Of a stretch of DNA of 64,000 bases, positions 57,221 to 64,000 are shown piece after piece (position 1 is the stretch's first letter; each line of letters starts with the position of its first letter). The stretch lies in NCBI GenBank assembly GCA_027943745.1, contig AP025763.1:1-64000 (forward strand), given 5' to 3'. The stretch is from Neptuniibacter victor. Its GTDB lineage: Bacteria; Pseudomonadota; Gammaproteobacteria; Pseudomonadales; Balneatricaceae. A model generated the notes under the pieces. The model searched no databases. It worked only from the letters and a program-made list of their open reading frames with translations, and was not told the origin of the DNA. A program made the translations under genes and the position numbers.

Positions 57221-59494
57221 TTAAAGTGAGCCGTATTTTTTGCGAAGCCGTTGGCGAACTAACTCTGCCAACGTATTCACGAAAAAGGTGAATAGGAACA
57301 AAACGAAAGCGGCTAGGAACAGAATACGGAAGTGGGTACTACCGACTTCAGATTCCGGCATCTCTACTGCAATGTTTGCTGCCAAGGTGCGCATACCTTC
57401 AAAGATGTTTATATCCATGATTGGTGTGTTACCTGTTGCCATTAATACGATCATGGTTTCACCTACAGCACGACCCATACCGATCATGACCGCTGAGAAT
57501 ATACCTGGACTTGCGGTCGGCATTACAACGCGTACAAGGGTTTGCCAAGGGGTTGCACCCAATGCTAATGAACCATAAGACAAGTGCTTAGGTACTGCGA
57601 AAATCGCGTCCTCTGTGATAGAGAAAATCGTTGGGATGACTGCAAAGCCCATTGCGATACCGACAACAAGCGCGTTACGCTGATCGTAAGGAATACCCAA
57701 TTCGCTGGTTACCCAGTAGCGCATCTCTGTGCCGAATATCATCTGTTCAATAAATGGGGCGATCGCAAAGCTGAAATAGGTCGAGATGATGATAACCGGT
57801 ATCAGTAATGCCGCATCCCAGCCATCAGGAATAAGATAACGAATGGATTTGGGTGCATTAGACCAGGCAAAGGCGAAAGCTATTATTGAGGCCGGTAGCA
57901 CTAATAGAGTAAGGAATATCCCTGCAAGATTAACCTCCATAAAAGGTGCTAACCATAAGCCGGCAAGGAAACCTAGGATAACCGTAGGCAAGGCTTCCAT
58001 TAATTCGATAAACGGCTTCACCTTGCGTCGCATAGCAGGAACCATGAAATAAGCCGTATAGATAGCACCACAGATCGCTAGTGGCGTACCAAAAAGCATC
58101 GCATAGAATGCTGCTTTTAATGTACCGAAAGCGAGAGGCATTAAGCTATATTTAGGCTCAAAGTCATTGGTTGATGCAGAAGACTGCCATGTGAACTCTG
58201 GCTCTTCATAACCTTCGTACCAAACTTTCTCCCACAGGGCGCTCCATGAAATCTCAGGATGCTCATTATGAATTGCCCATAGGGTTAACTGATTATTCTG
58301 CTCAACCAGTATCGCGTTTGAACGAGGTGATAGCGCGATCATCTCGACATTGCCTTTGGCAACCGCAGCGCTTAATGAGGTTCTATGAGCGGTCGTGCTA
58401 TAAAAAGACAGGTTGCCTGTTTCAGAGATGGTTACGAAGCCTTTACGACGATGCTCAATAGAGATTGAACTGATTGCCGTGTTGCCGTTTTCAAAACTAC
58501 GAATGTTTTCCATCAACCATTCGTTTTTCTCATTACGTACCAGGAACCATTGATTTGTTGTACCCAAATCATCTGAAATCAGTACAGAGTTACCGCCAAG
58601 TAGTAGTTCGAAAGAGGTGATCTCACCCTTGGTTGCATCAATTAACTGAGTAACAACTGGGCCTCCTACCGCTTTCATATCAACGATACCGAACTTACCC
58701 CCTTTACCTGCGATCATCATCCAACGACGATCAGGCATGAGTAAGAGTTTTTGAGCCGGTATATTCATATCAGGCATGGAGATACGATTCGTATCTGCCG
58801 TAACTTCATCCGTAATAATATTTACTGATAATGAAATCTCAGTAGCAGATAGTTTTGATTGTTGCCCGCCAATGATAGTCCACTCTTCTTCGCCGCCATT
58901 CAGTGCGAGAATTTCTACAGGACCGTCACTTACTTTAATTGGATCTGCACCTAATGGGTACTCCAGTTCCGGAGTGATGACACGGATACCATCAGGATAA
59001 GTTGATTTGTACTTATGTTTGAAAACTTGTGCTTCACCGTTACTGAAACCAAGCGCAAGTAGGCCACTGTATTCAGAAGCTACCGCAAAACTAGTGATTG
59101 TTGCACCAGAAGGAATATTAATGTTTTCCTGCTGGATAATGTCACCATTGCGTGTGTTGAAGAACATTAGCTGACCGGCATCGGTCACGCGTAGGCCTAT
59201 TTCGGCTTGTTCTTCCATCGTTAGGTAAAGAGTCTTACCTTCGCCGGGAACAGTATAAGGAGCTACTTGCTGATCATTTTTCTGCCAACGTTCGATCTTT
59301 GCTGATTCAAACAAGGGCGCTACTTCGTAAAGCAGATAGAAGAAGATCAACAGAATAGCGACGATTACGCTAATGCCACCAAAAGCGATGCTTGCTGATG
59401 CAAACTTATCTTTTAATGCACGTATGCTTCTGTGTCGCTTGGCCGCTGGGGTATTAAAGTCCAGCTCGGTTGATGCTGTGTTCTCTGTACTCAT
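57221..59494 (-). CDS. pstC: phosphate ABC transporter permease PstC (long form)
   Basis: PstC is the second phosphate permease. At 757 residues it has a first membrane helix (about 30-55), a large periplasmic insert of repeated strand pairs that looks like a beta-propeller (about 60-420, no recognised catalytic motif), and a C-terminal six-helix permease (about 470-740) with the EAA-type loop AVPKHLSYGSLALGATPWQ. The insert is known in related bacteria but its role is not settled. The gene has its own Pho-box promoter. AGGA lies about 11 nt before the ATG. Confidence 0.94.
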   Translation of the reverse strand: MSTENTASTELDFNTPAAKRHRSIRALKDKFASASIAFGGISVIVAILLIFFYLLYEVAPLFESAKIERWQKNDQQVAPYTVPGEGKTLYLTMEEQAEIGLRVTDAGQLMFFNTRNGDIIQQENINIPSGATITSFAVASEYSGLLALGFSNGEAQVFKHKYKSTYPDGIRVITPELEYPLGADPIKVSDGPVEILALNGGEEEWTIIGGQQSKLSATEISLSVNIITDEVTADTNRISMPDMNIPAQKLLLMPDRRWMMIAGKGGKFGIVDMKAVGGPVVTQLIDATKGEITSFELLLGGNSVLISDDLGTTNQWFLVRNEKNEWLMENIRSFENGNTAISSISIEHRRKGFVTISETGNLSFYSTTAHRTSLSAAVAKGNVEMIALSPRSNAILVEQNNQLTLWAIHNEHPEISWSALWEKVWYEGYEEPEFTWQSSASTNDFEPKYSLMPLAFGTLKAAFYAMLFGTPLAICGAIYTAYFMVPAMRRKVKPFIELMEALPTVILGFLAGLWLAPFMEVNLAGIFLTLLVLPASIIAFAFAWSNAPKSIRYLIPDGWDAALLIPVIIISTYFSFAIAPFIEQMIFGTEMRYWVTSELGIPYDQRNALVVGIAMGFAVIPTIFSITEDAIFAVPKHLSYGSLALGATPWQTLVRVVMPTASPGIFSAVMIGMGRAVGETMIVLMATGNTPIMDINIFEGMRTLAANIAVEMPESEVGSTHFRILFLAAFVLFLFTFFVNTLAELVRQRLRKKYGSL

Positions 59495-59533
59495 GGCACA
59501 TCGATCCTGAGGTTAACTTAATTTACGGCGCGT

Positions 59534-59567
59534 ACAATATTAAAAGTTTGTTACACCAATGTTACAA
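59534..59567 (-). promoter_or_regulatory. Pho-box promoter of pstCAB-phoU
   Basis: Read on the minus strand, TTGTAACATTGGTGTAAC (59567-59550) has two 7-bp half-sites with a 4-bp spacer. A -10 sequence TATTGT (59539-59534) follows 10 bp later, the canonical PhoB-dependent distance. It sits after the pstS terminator, so pstCAB-phoU has its own PhoB promoter. Confidence 0.6.
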
Positions 59568-59587
59568 AGAGCATTAAAAACGAAACA

Positions 59588-59607
59588 AGGGGGCCAAAAG
59601 GCCCCCC
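59588..59607 (-). terminator. terminator after pstS
   Basis: GGGGGCC (minus strand), TTTT loop, GGCCCCC, then TTGTTTCGTTTTT. It lies about 30 nt after the pstS stop, so pstS mRNA is largely separate from the permease operon. The binding protein is thereby made in excess, as needed for such importers. Confidence 0.85.
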
Positions 59608-59636
59608 TGTTTGTGTAAAACAGTGTGCTAAGCGAA

Positions 59637-60608
59637 TTACATGCCTAGAGCAGCCATCTGCTTTTTAACAACCGCAGCAGGTAGAGGAATGTAGCCATCT
59701 TTCACTACAACTTCTTGACCTACTTTAGACATCACCATTTTCAGGAACTCTTTCTCTAGCGGAGGAAGCGCCTGGCCTGGCTTTTTGTTTACGTAAACAT
59801 ATAAAGAACGTGCTAGTGGGTATGTGCCATTCAACGCATTTGTTGGATTCGCTTCAACGAATGCAGAACCTTCTTTCTTAGTTAAAGGCAGTGCACGAAC
59901 GGATGCAGTTTTGTAGCCGATACCAGAGTAACCAATACCATTCAGTGATGTTGAAACAGACTGAACTACAGATGCTGAACCAGGCTGCTCGTTAACGTTG
60001 TTTTTGAAGTCGCCTTTACACAAGCCTTTCTTCTTGAAGTAACCGTAAGTGCCGGATACCGAGTTACGACCGAACAGCTGGATGCTCTTATCAGCCAGAG
60101 CGCCAGATACGCCTACGTCGCCCCAAGTTTTAGCTTCTGCAGCAGCACCACACTTACGAGTAGAAGAGAAGATAGCATCTACTTGCGCAATGCTTAGGCC
60201 TTGAACTGGGTTGTCTTTATGAGCGAAAACAGCCAAAGCATCGATCGCAACAGCAACAGGTGTTGGTTTGTAGCCAAATTTCTTCTCGAAAGCTTCTAGC
60301 TCTTTGTCTTTCATTTTACGAGACATTGGGCCAACGTTAGATGTGCCTTCAGTTAGTGCTGGCGGAGCAGTAGAAGAACCCGCAGCCTGAATCTGAATGT
60401 TAACGTTTGGGTAGCTACGCTTGAACTCTTCAGCCCACAACGTCATAAGGTTAGCTAGTGTGTCAGAACCTACAGAAGACAGGTTACCAGAAACACCAGA
60501 AGCCTTAGTATAAACAGGCAGGTCTTTGTCTAGCAGGTCAGATGCGTTTGCAGCTACACATGTTGCAGAGATGGCAACAGCAGCAAAAAGCTTTTTCATT
60601 GGTTTCAT
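59637..60608 (-). CDS. pstS: phosphate-binding periplasmic protein PstS
   Basis: PstS captures phosphate in the periplasm for PstCAB. The 323-residue protein has a signal peptide (cleavage near residue 22, ANA-S) and the phosphate-ligand segments [22 protein letters not shown] and [16 protein letters not shown], which belong to the long, marine-type PstS family. GGAG lies 6 nt before the ATG; a second in-frame Met (60599) is less likely. It has a strong Pho-box promoter and its own terminator. Confidence 0.94.
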   Translation of the reverse strand: MKPMKKLFAAVAISATCVAANASDLLDKDLPVYTKASGVSGNLSSVGSDTLANLMTLWAEEFKRSYPNVNIQIQAAGSSTAPPALTEGTSNVGPMSRKMKDKELEAFEKKFGYKPTPVAVAIDALAVFAHKDNPVQGLSIAQVDAIFSSTRKCGAAAEAKTWGDVGVSGALADKSIQLFGRNSVSGTYGYFKKKGLCKGDFKNNVNEQPGSASVVQSVSTSLNGIGYSGIGYKTASVRALPLTKKEGSAFVEANPTNALNGTYPLARSLYVYVNKKPGQALPPLEKEFLKMVMSKVGQEVVVKDGYIPLPAAVVKKQMAALGM

Positions 60609-60660
60609 GTAGAGCTCCAGAGAGTCTTAATTTTTTATGTGAAAGTTAATATGGGACAGC

Positions 60661-60694
60661 ACTATAGGGAGCTTTAATGACAAAAATGTGACAG
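60661..60694 (-). promoter_or_regulatory. Pho-box promoter of pstS
   Basis: Read on the minus strand, CTGTCACATTTTTGTCAT (60694-60677) has half-sites CTGTCAC and TTGTCAT with a 4-bp spacer. A -10 TATAGT (60666-60661) follows after 10 bp. This is a textbook PhoB-activated promoter layout, 52 bp ahead of the pstS start. Confidence 0.85.
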
Positions 60695-60869
60695 CTGGTA
60701 GCAATTCTCATTTTTTTGAAGATTTTCCTGCATGGGGTGTGAAAAAGTACGACTTTTGTATAGGATTCGAATAATAATAAAGATAACTAAGGGTAAACAC
60801 GTATTTTTTCAGGGTCTTTTGTATAAAAAACGACCTAAAAATATGTTGGCTCGAGCAAGGTAGTCAGTA

Positions 60870-61268
60870 ATGGTGATGAATAGTGATGAAAGCCTTCAAC
60901 CTGAAGGTGAATTAAGCTTGCAGCTTCCTGCGGCGAGCGATACTACGAATATGTTTGGCGATGTTTATGGTGGTTGGGTATCAGCGATGATGGTTCAAGC
61001 ATCTGAAATTTTTTCGGCAAGGCTATCTAAAGGGCGCATATCAACGGTGTCTATAGGGCAGATGGCATTTATGGCCCCAGTACGTGTGGGTACCATTATG
61101 TCCTTTTATACACAGCTGGTAGAGACCGGTCATACATCAATGCGCATTAAGGTTGAGGCGTGGGGGTGCTGCCCGGATGGTACGGAGTTACGTAAAGTCA
61201 CCGAGACCGAGTGCGTTCAGGTTGCGATTGACGGCCATGGACATATACGTGGATTGGACTCTTTTTAG
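60870..61268 (+). CDS. acyl-CoA thioesterase (hotdog fold, YciA-like)
   Basis: The 132-residue protein belongs to the single-hotdog acyl-CoA thioesterase family. The core shows NMFGDVYGGWVSAMMVQASEI (the catalytic Asp is in this helix region), VSIGQMAFMAPVRVGTIMSFYTQLVETG and SMRIKVEAW. It releases acyl chains from CoA, and the substrate chain length is not evident. AAGG lies 9 nt before the first ATG. Met at 60876 is an alternative start. It is a single gene, divergent from pstS, and followed by a terminator. Confidence 0.85.
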   Translation: MVMNSDESLQPEGELSLQLPAASDTTNMFGDVYGGWVSAMMVQASEIFSARLSKGRISTVSIGQMAFMAPVRVGTIMSFYTQLVETGHTSMRIKVEAWGCCPDGTELRKVTETECVQVAIDGHGHIRGLDSF

Positions 61269-61295
61269 TAATAGAGGTAATGATTCCCCATTATA

Positions 61296-61331
61296 GGTGC
61301 CACTGAATAAGTAGTGGTGCCTTCTGTTTTG
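61296..61331 (+). terminator. terminator after the thioesterase gene
   Basis: GGTGCCACT (61296-61304), 8-nt loop, AGTGGTGCC (61313-61321), with two G-U pairs in RNA, then TTCTGTTTTGT. It lies 27 nt after the stop and between convergent genes. Confidence 0.75.
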
Positions 61332-61343
61332 TATAGCCTTTCC

Positions 61344-62573
61344 TTACCCAAAGAACCAATAGCCTACAGTAATCGCTGCAATAATGCCGGCTAAGTCGGC
61401 AGTCAAACCACAAGCGATCGCATGGCGGGTATGCCTTATCCCAACGGACCCGAAATAGACGGCCAATACATAAAAAGTGGTTTCTGTTGATCCTTGGATG
61501 ACAGAACTTAAGTAGGCTGGGAAGGAATCGACACCATGATTGTTCATGGTTTCAAGCATCATTGCGCGAGCCCCGGAGCCTGAAAATGGTTTCATAATGG
61601 CAGTGGGCAGGGCATCTGCAAAATGTGTATCGAAGCCGAGTGCGCCTATGCCCTCACGCATTAACCATATAAAGCCTTCTAAAGCTCCGCTTTCCCTAAG
61701 CACCCCTATAGCGACCAGCATTGCTAAGAGATACGGAATTATTTTGATGGCTACCTCAAAACCCTCTTTCGCTCCCTCAATAAAGGTTTCGTAGATATTG
61801 ATTCCTTTTAGGTGCGCGATACTGAGGAAGCCGATGATAGCGGAAAAAATAAGTAGGTTACCTACCAGTGATGATTGTCGTTGCAGTTCATCGATAGTAA
61901 GTGTGGTGAAATAGCCGATAAAGGCCAGTAGAAATGCAATGAAACCACCGATATAGAGTAGGGTGACTTGCTCCCACAAGCGAATCTTTTGTACAAAACT
62001 GACAGCAAATAAGCCCGCCAGTGTTGAGCAACATGTGGCAATAAGAATAGGGATGAAAACGGATGTTGGATCGCTTGCACCTTGTTGCGCGCGGTAAAGA
62101 AATACGGTGATTGGAAACAGCGTGACAGAAGAGGTATTCAAGACTAAAAAGAGTATTTGAGCATTACTCGCGGTGTCTTTTTGTGGGTTTAAACTTTGTA
62201 GGTCCTTCATCGCTTTGAGACCAAGAGGAGTGGCTGCATTATCTAAACCAAGGACATTGGCCGATAAATTCATGGTCATAGAACTCATTGCTGGGTGCCC
62301 TTTAGGAACCTCCGGCATTAAACGGCTAAATAAGGGGCTGAGCCCACGGGCAAACTTATCGACGAGTCCTGAACTTTCAGCGAGCTTCATCATGCCTAAC
62401 CAGAATGCCAGTGTCCCTATCAGGCCGATAGAAAGTTCGACCGAAAGTTTAGACATATCAAAGGTCGACTCTATTAAACGCTGAAAAACACCAGAGTCAT
62501 CTAACCATAGCCACTGATAAAGAGCGGCGGTAAATGCGATAAGAAAAAAGCTAAGCCAGATACGATGAAGCAT
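61344..62573 (-). CDS. SpmA/SpmB-like nucleoside-recognition-domain membrane protein
   Basis: The 409-residue protein has about nine membrane helices and two nucleoside-recognition (Gate) domains that resemble fused SpmA and SpmB: ELSIGLIGTLAFWLGMMKLAESSGL with NLSANVLGLDNAATPLGLKAM in the first half, and IIPYLLAMLVAIGVLRESGAL with GSTETTFYVLAVYFGSVG in the second. In Bacillus the separate proteins affect spore maturation; the role in Gram-negative bacteria is unknown. An upstream TTG extends the ORF by 7 codons, but AAAAGGA with 5-nt spacing supports the ATG chosen here. Convergent with the thioesterase gene. Confidence 0.82.
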   Translation of the reverse strand: MLHRIWLSFFLIAFTAALYQWLWLDDSGVFQRLIESTFDMSKLSVELSIGLIGTLAFWLGMMKLAESSGLVDKFARGLSPLFSRLMPEVPKGHPAMSSMTMNLSANVLGLDNAATPLGLKAMKDLQSLNPQKDTASNAQILFLVLNTSSVTLFPITVFLYRAQQGASDPTSVFIPILIATCCSTLAGLFAVSFVQKIRLWEQVTLLYIGGFIAFLLAFIGYFTTLTIDELQRQSSLVGNLLIFSAIIGFLSIAHLKGINIYETFIEGAKEGFEVAIKIIPYLLAMLVAIGVLRESGALEGFIWLMREGIGALGFDTHFADALPTAIMKPFSGSGARAMMLETMNNHGVDSFPAYLSSVIQGSTETTFYVLAVYFGSVGIRHTRHAIACGLTADLAGIIAAITVGYWFFG

Positions 62574-62642
62574 CAGAATCCTTTTCCAATACAAAAGGGG
62601 TTATTTGTTTTGAGTATAACGAAACAATTAGCATGTAGGGCC

Positions 62643-63203
62643 TTAAGTATCGATAAGGCTCCGTTTGCTGATAGTTTTATCTCTTTTATTGCGTAGCGCT
62701 TTGATGATGCGTGCGAGTTTTTCAATGCGAATATTGGATAGTTGTCGATAATCTAAATAGGGGCATACCACTAATCGGGCGTTTTCGTTGATAGCGAACT
62801 GATCGTCAATCCATGTTAGATCTTTTAGTGCCAGTGCTTTTGCATAGGTTTTGCCAGCAACAATATGGACGATATTGTCGTCTCTCGTTAAACGGGGAGA
62901 TGAGAAAAGTAATGCTTCCTTTCCTTGTTCCTGAAACAGTGATTGGTCGCGAAGTTGCTGCCAAGAGGGGGGCGAATAGCCGTCGCCGTTTTCTGGTGAT
63001 TCACTGCCATGGCGTACTTCAAAAAGTAACTTAGCGCTAACATTAAACACTTTACGCCAATGATTACTTGTTTGTTGACCAATATATTGAAGCTCCCCTA
63101 GTGCAAGAGGGCGTAAGGTTGTTAGTGTTGGGAAATCATCAATATCAGGCCTGTTAGCAATATAAATGGCGATGTCGTAGTTCGAAGCACCAATGCCTAT
63201 CAT
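62643..63203 (-). CDS. conserved hypothetical protein
   Basis: The 186-residue protein is cytoplasmic, with no signal or membrane segment. I do not recognise its family with confidence. Notable segments are IGASNYDIAIYIANRPDIDD at the start, WRKVFNVSAKLLFEVRHG in the middle and DLTWIDDQFAINENARLVVCPYLDYRQLSNIRIEKL near the end, which suggests a small alpha/beta fold that may bind a nucleotide or sugar. It lies 70 nt upstream of the SpmA/B-like gene on the same strand, so the two may be co-transcribed. Confidence 0.6.
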   Translation of the reverse strand: MIGIGASNYDIAIYIANRPDIDDFPTLTTLRPLALGELQYIGQQTSNHWRKVFNVSAKLLFEVRHGSESPENGDGYSPPSWQQLRDQSLFQEQGKEALLFSSPRLTRDDNIVHIVAGKTYAKALALKDLTWIDDQFAINENARLVVCPYLDYRQLSNIRIEKLARIIKALRNKRDKTISKRSLIDT

Positions 63204-63372
63204 CTAGTTTGTCCTGTTATTTACCCAATTTGTTGTGTTGCATGGTGGTAGATAGCATATTTCTTAGTTTCTACCTCGCATCTTCAGTGAAGGTGTTCCT
63301 TGCCCTTGTAAAGAGCATGGATTATTCAGAGAAACTCAGATATTTTGAAGGAAATAACTTAGGAAAGTAAGT

Positions 63373-64000
63373 ATGTCTTCCGAGTACAGCCATCTGGTTC
63401 ATATTAAAGATCATCAGGAGCTTAGGCTATATGAACTGATTCCAGATGTTGTTTGGGTATTTGATCTTGATAAGCACGGTTGGTGGTGGGGTAATACCGC
63501 GGCCGTAAATTTTTGGGGCCTAGGGAGTCTAGATGAGTTAATCAATAAGGATCTCAGTGGTGATACCCAAGGAGCGAAGGATCGTACCTTACAGACATTT
63601 GAGTTAGCGGTTAAAAATAATTTAACCATCGACCCCTGGACAACCTACCCGGATGGTAAGCCAAAAACCTTGTATATGAAGCACCGGGCATGCTTGCTAG
63701 GGCCCGAGCGTCATCGAGGAATTATTGCTTTTATTAATGAAGAGGTGAATTTAGGCGAAACGCCTGAAAACCTTCTGCTTGTTGAAGCGATGAGGTACAC
63801 CACAGTACTGGTCACAAGTTTTTCCTTTAGTGGTGATGTGATCGTGGAAAACCCAAAAGCGACAGACGCCTATAAACATATACAAACGGAATTGCTAGAT
63901 GGCGAGTGCCGGGCGTTTCATTTGAGATTTGCTAACCCGGAAGAGGGGAAAGATTGTTTAAAGCGGGCTATTGAGGATAAAGGTGGCCGCTGGACATATT
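63373..64000 (+). CDS. N-terminal part of a PAS-domain sensor protein (cut by window edge)
   Basis: An open frame runs without a stop from ATG to the window end (209 codons). AGGAAAG precedes the ATG. The first 70 residues, such as PDVVWVFDLDKHGWWWGNTAA, form a PAS domain; a second PAS-like segment starts near residue 140 (VEAMRYTTVLVTSFSFSGDV). No membrane helix is seen. The C-terminal output domain is beyond the edge; GGDEF, EAL or histidine kinase are all plausible. Confidence 0.75.
   Translation, partial: MSSEYSHLVHIKDHQELRLYELIPDVVWVFDLDKHGWWWGNTAAVNFWGLGSLDELINKDLSGDTQGAKDRTLQTFELAVKNNLTIDPWTTYPDGKPKTLYMKHRACLLGPERHRGIIAFINEEVNLGETPENLLLVEAMRYTTVLVTSFSFSGDVIVENPKATDAYKHIQTELLDGECRAFHLRFANPEEGKDCLKRAIEDKGGRWTY

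Overview
The window looks like a chromosomal segment next to the replication origin of a marine gammaproteobacterium of the Oceanospirillales (Oceanospirillaceae-like, for example the Neptunomonas, Neptuniibacter or Marinomonas neighbourhood; the genus is an inference). The basis is the order rpmH-rnpA-yidC-mnmE-mnmG-rsmG-parA-parB-atpIBEFHAGDC-glmU-glmS, the moderate GC content, the long forms of PstC and PstA, and a type IV pilus-type chemosensory cluster. There are no rRNA or tRNA genes, insertion sequences, prophage genes or CRISPR arrays that I can see. The window is a compact core chromosome with a few accessory genes.

Layout. 1-9.1 kb: the edge of the rpmH-side origin region (one perfect DnaA box at the extreme left), ribosome and RNase P genes, the YidC insertase, the tRNA-modification pair mnmE/mnmG, rsmG and the chromosome-partition pair parA/parB. 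A second, denser DnaA-box cluster with a very AT-rich stretch lies between mnmE and mnmG. 9.2-16.4 kb: a complete F1Fo ATP synthase operon with its own promoter. 16.5-22.0 kb: a low-GC membrane/ankyrin-like orphan gene, a TrmB-type regulator, and the divergent glmU-glmS operon for UDP-GlcNAc synthesis. 22.0-34.5 kb: a PAS/GGDEF/EAL protein, a DsdC-like regulator with D-serine dehydratase, zinc-independent GTP cyclohydrolase FolE2, a membrane-anchored glutamate-synthase-like flavoprotein, a PA3496-type small protein, HexR, an orphan TRAP binding protein, and a DUF416 gene with two small membrane-protein genes.

34.5-43.4 kb: a six-gene Pil-Chp-like chemosensory operon (PilG-like, PilH-like, PilI-like, PilJ-like, ChpA-like and a free-standing secreted PilJ-N sensor protein), with no methyltransferase or methylesterase gene. 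43.4-53.7 kb: a quinone-oxidoreductase-like enzyme, CysZ, PhoB/PhoR, UbiA/UbiC, a DUF1415 gene, a LysR regulator with a divergent PNPOx/GST pair, and an unusual fusion of a DsbA-like thioredoxin domain, a pseudo-receiver and a diguanylate cyclase. 53.8-60.7 kb: the phosphate uptake locus pstS-pstC-pstA-pstB-phoU. 60.8-64.0 kb: a hotdog thioesterase, a SpmA/SpmB-like membrane protein, a conserved hypothetical, and the start of a PAS sensor protein cut by the window edge.

How the parts connect. PhoB/PhoR, 6 kb from the pst genes, should control them: recognisable Pho boxes precede phoB, pstS and pstC, the latter two with a -10 element at the canonical distance. Two cyclic-di-GMP enzymes and the Pil-Chp-like operon suggest that surface behaviour is regulated from this region. 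The most unusual items are the thioredoxin/GGDEF fusion, the two-domain PilG-like protein and secreted PilJ-N protein of the chemosensory operon, a Shine-Dalgarno-burying palindrome before the glutamate-synthase-like gene, and the origin-like mnmE-mnmG spacer.
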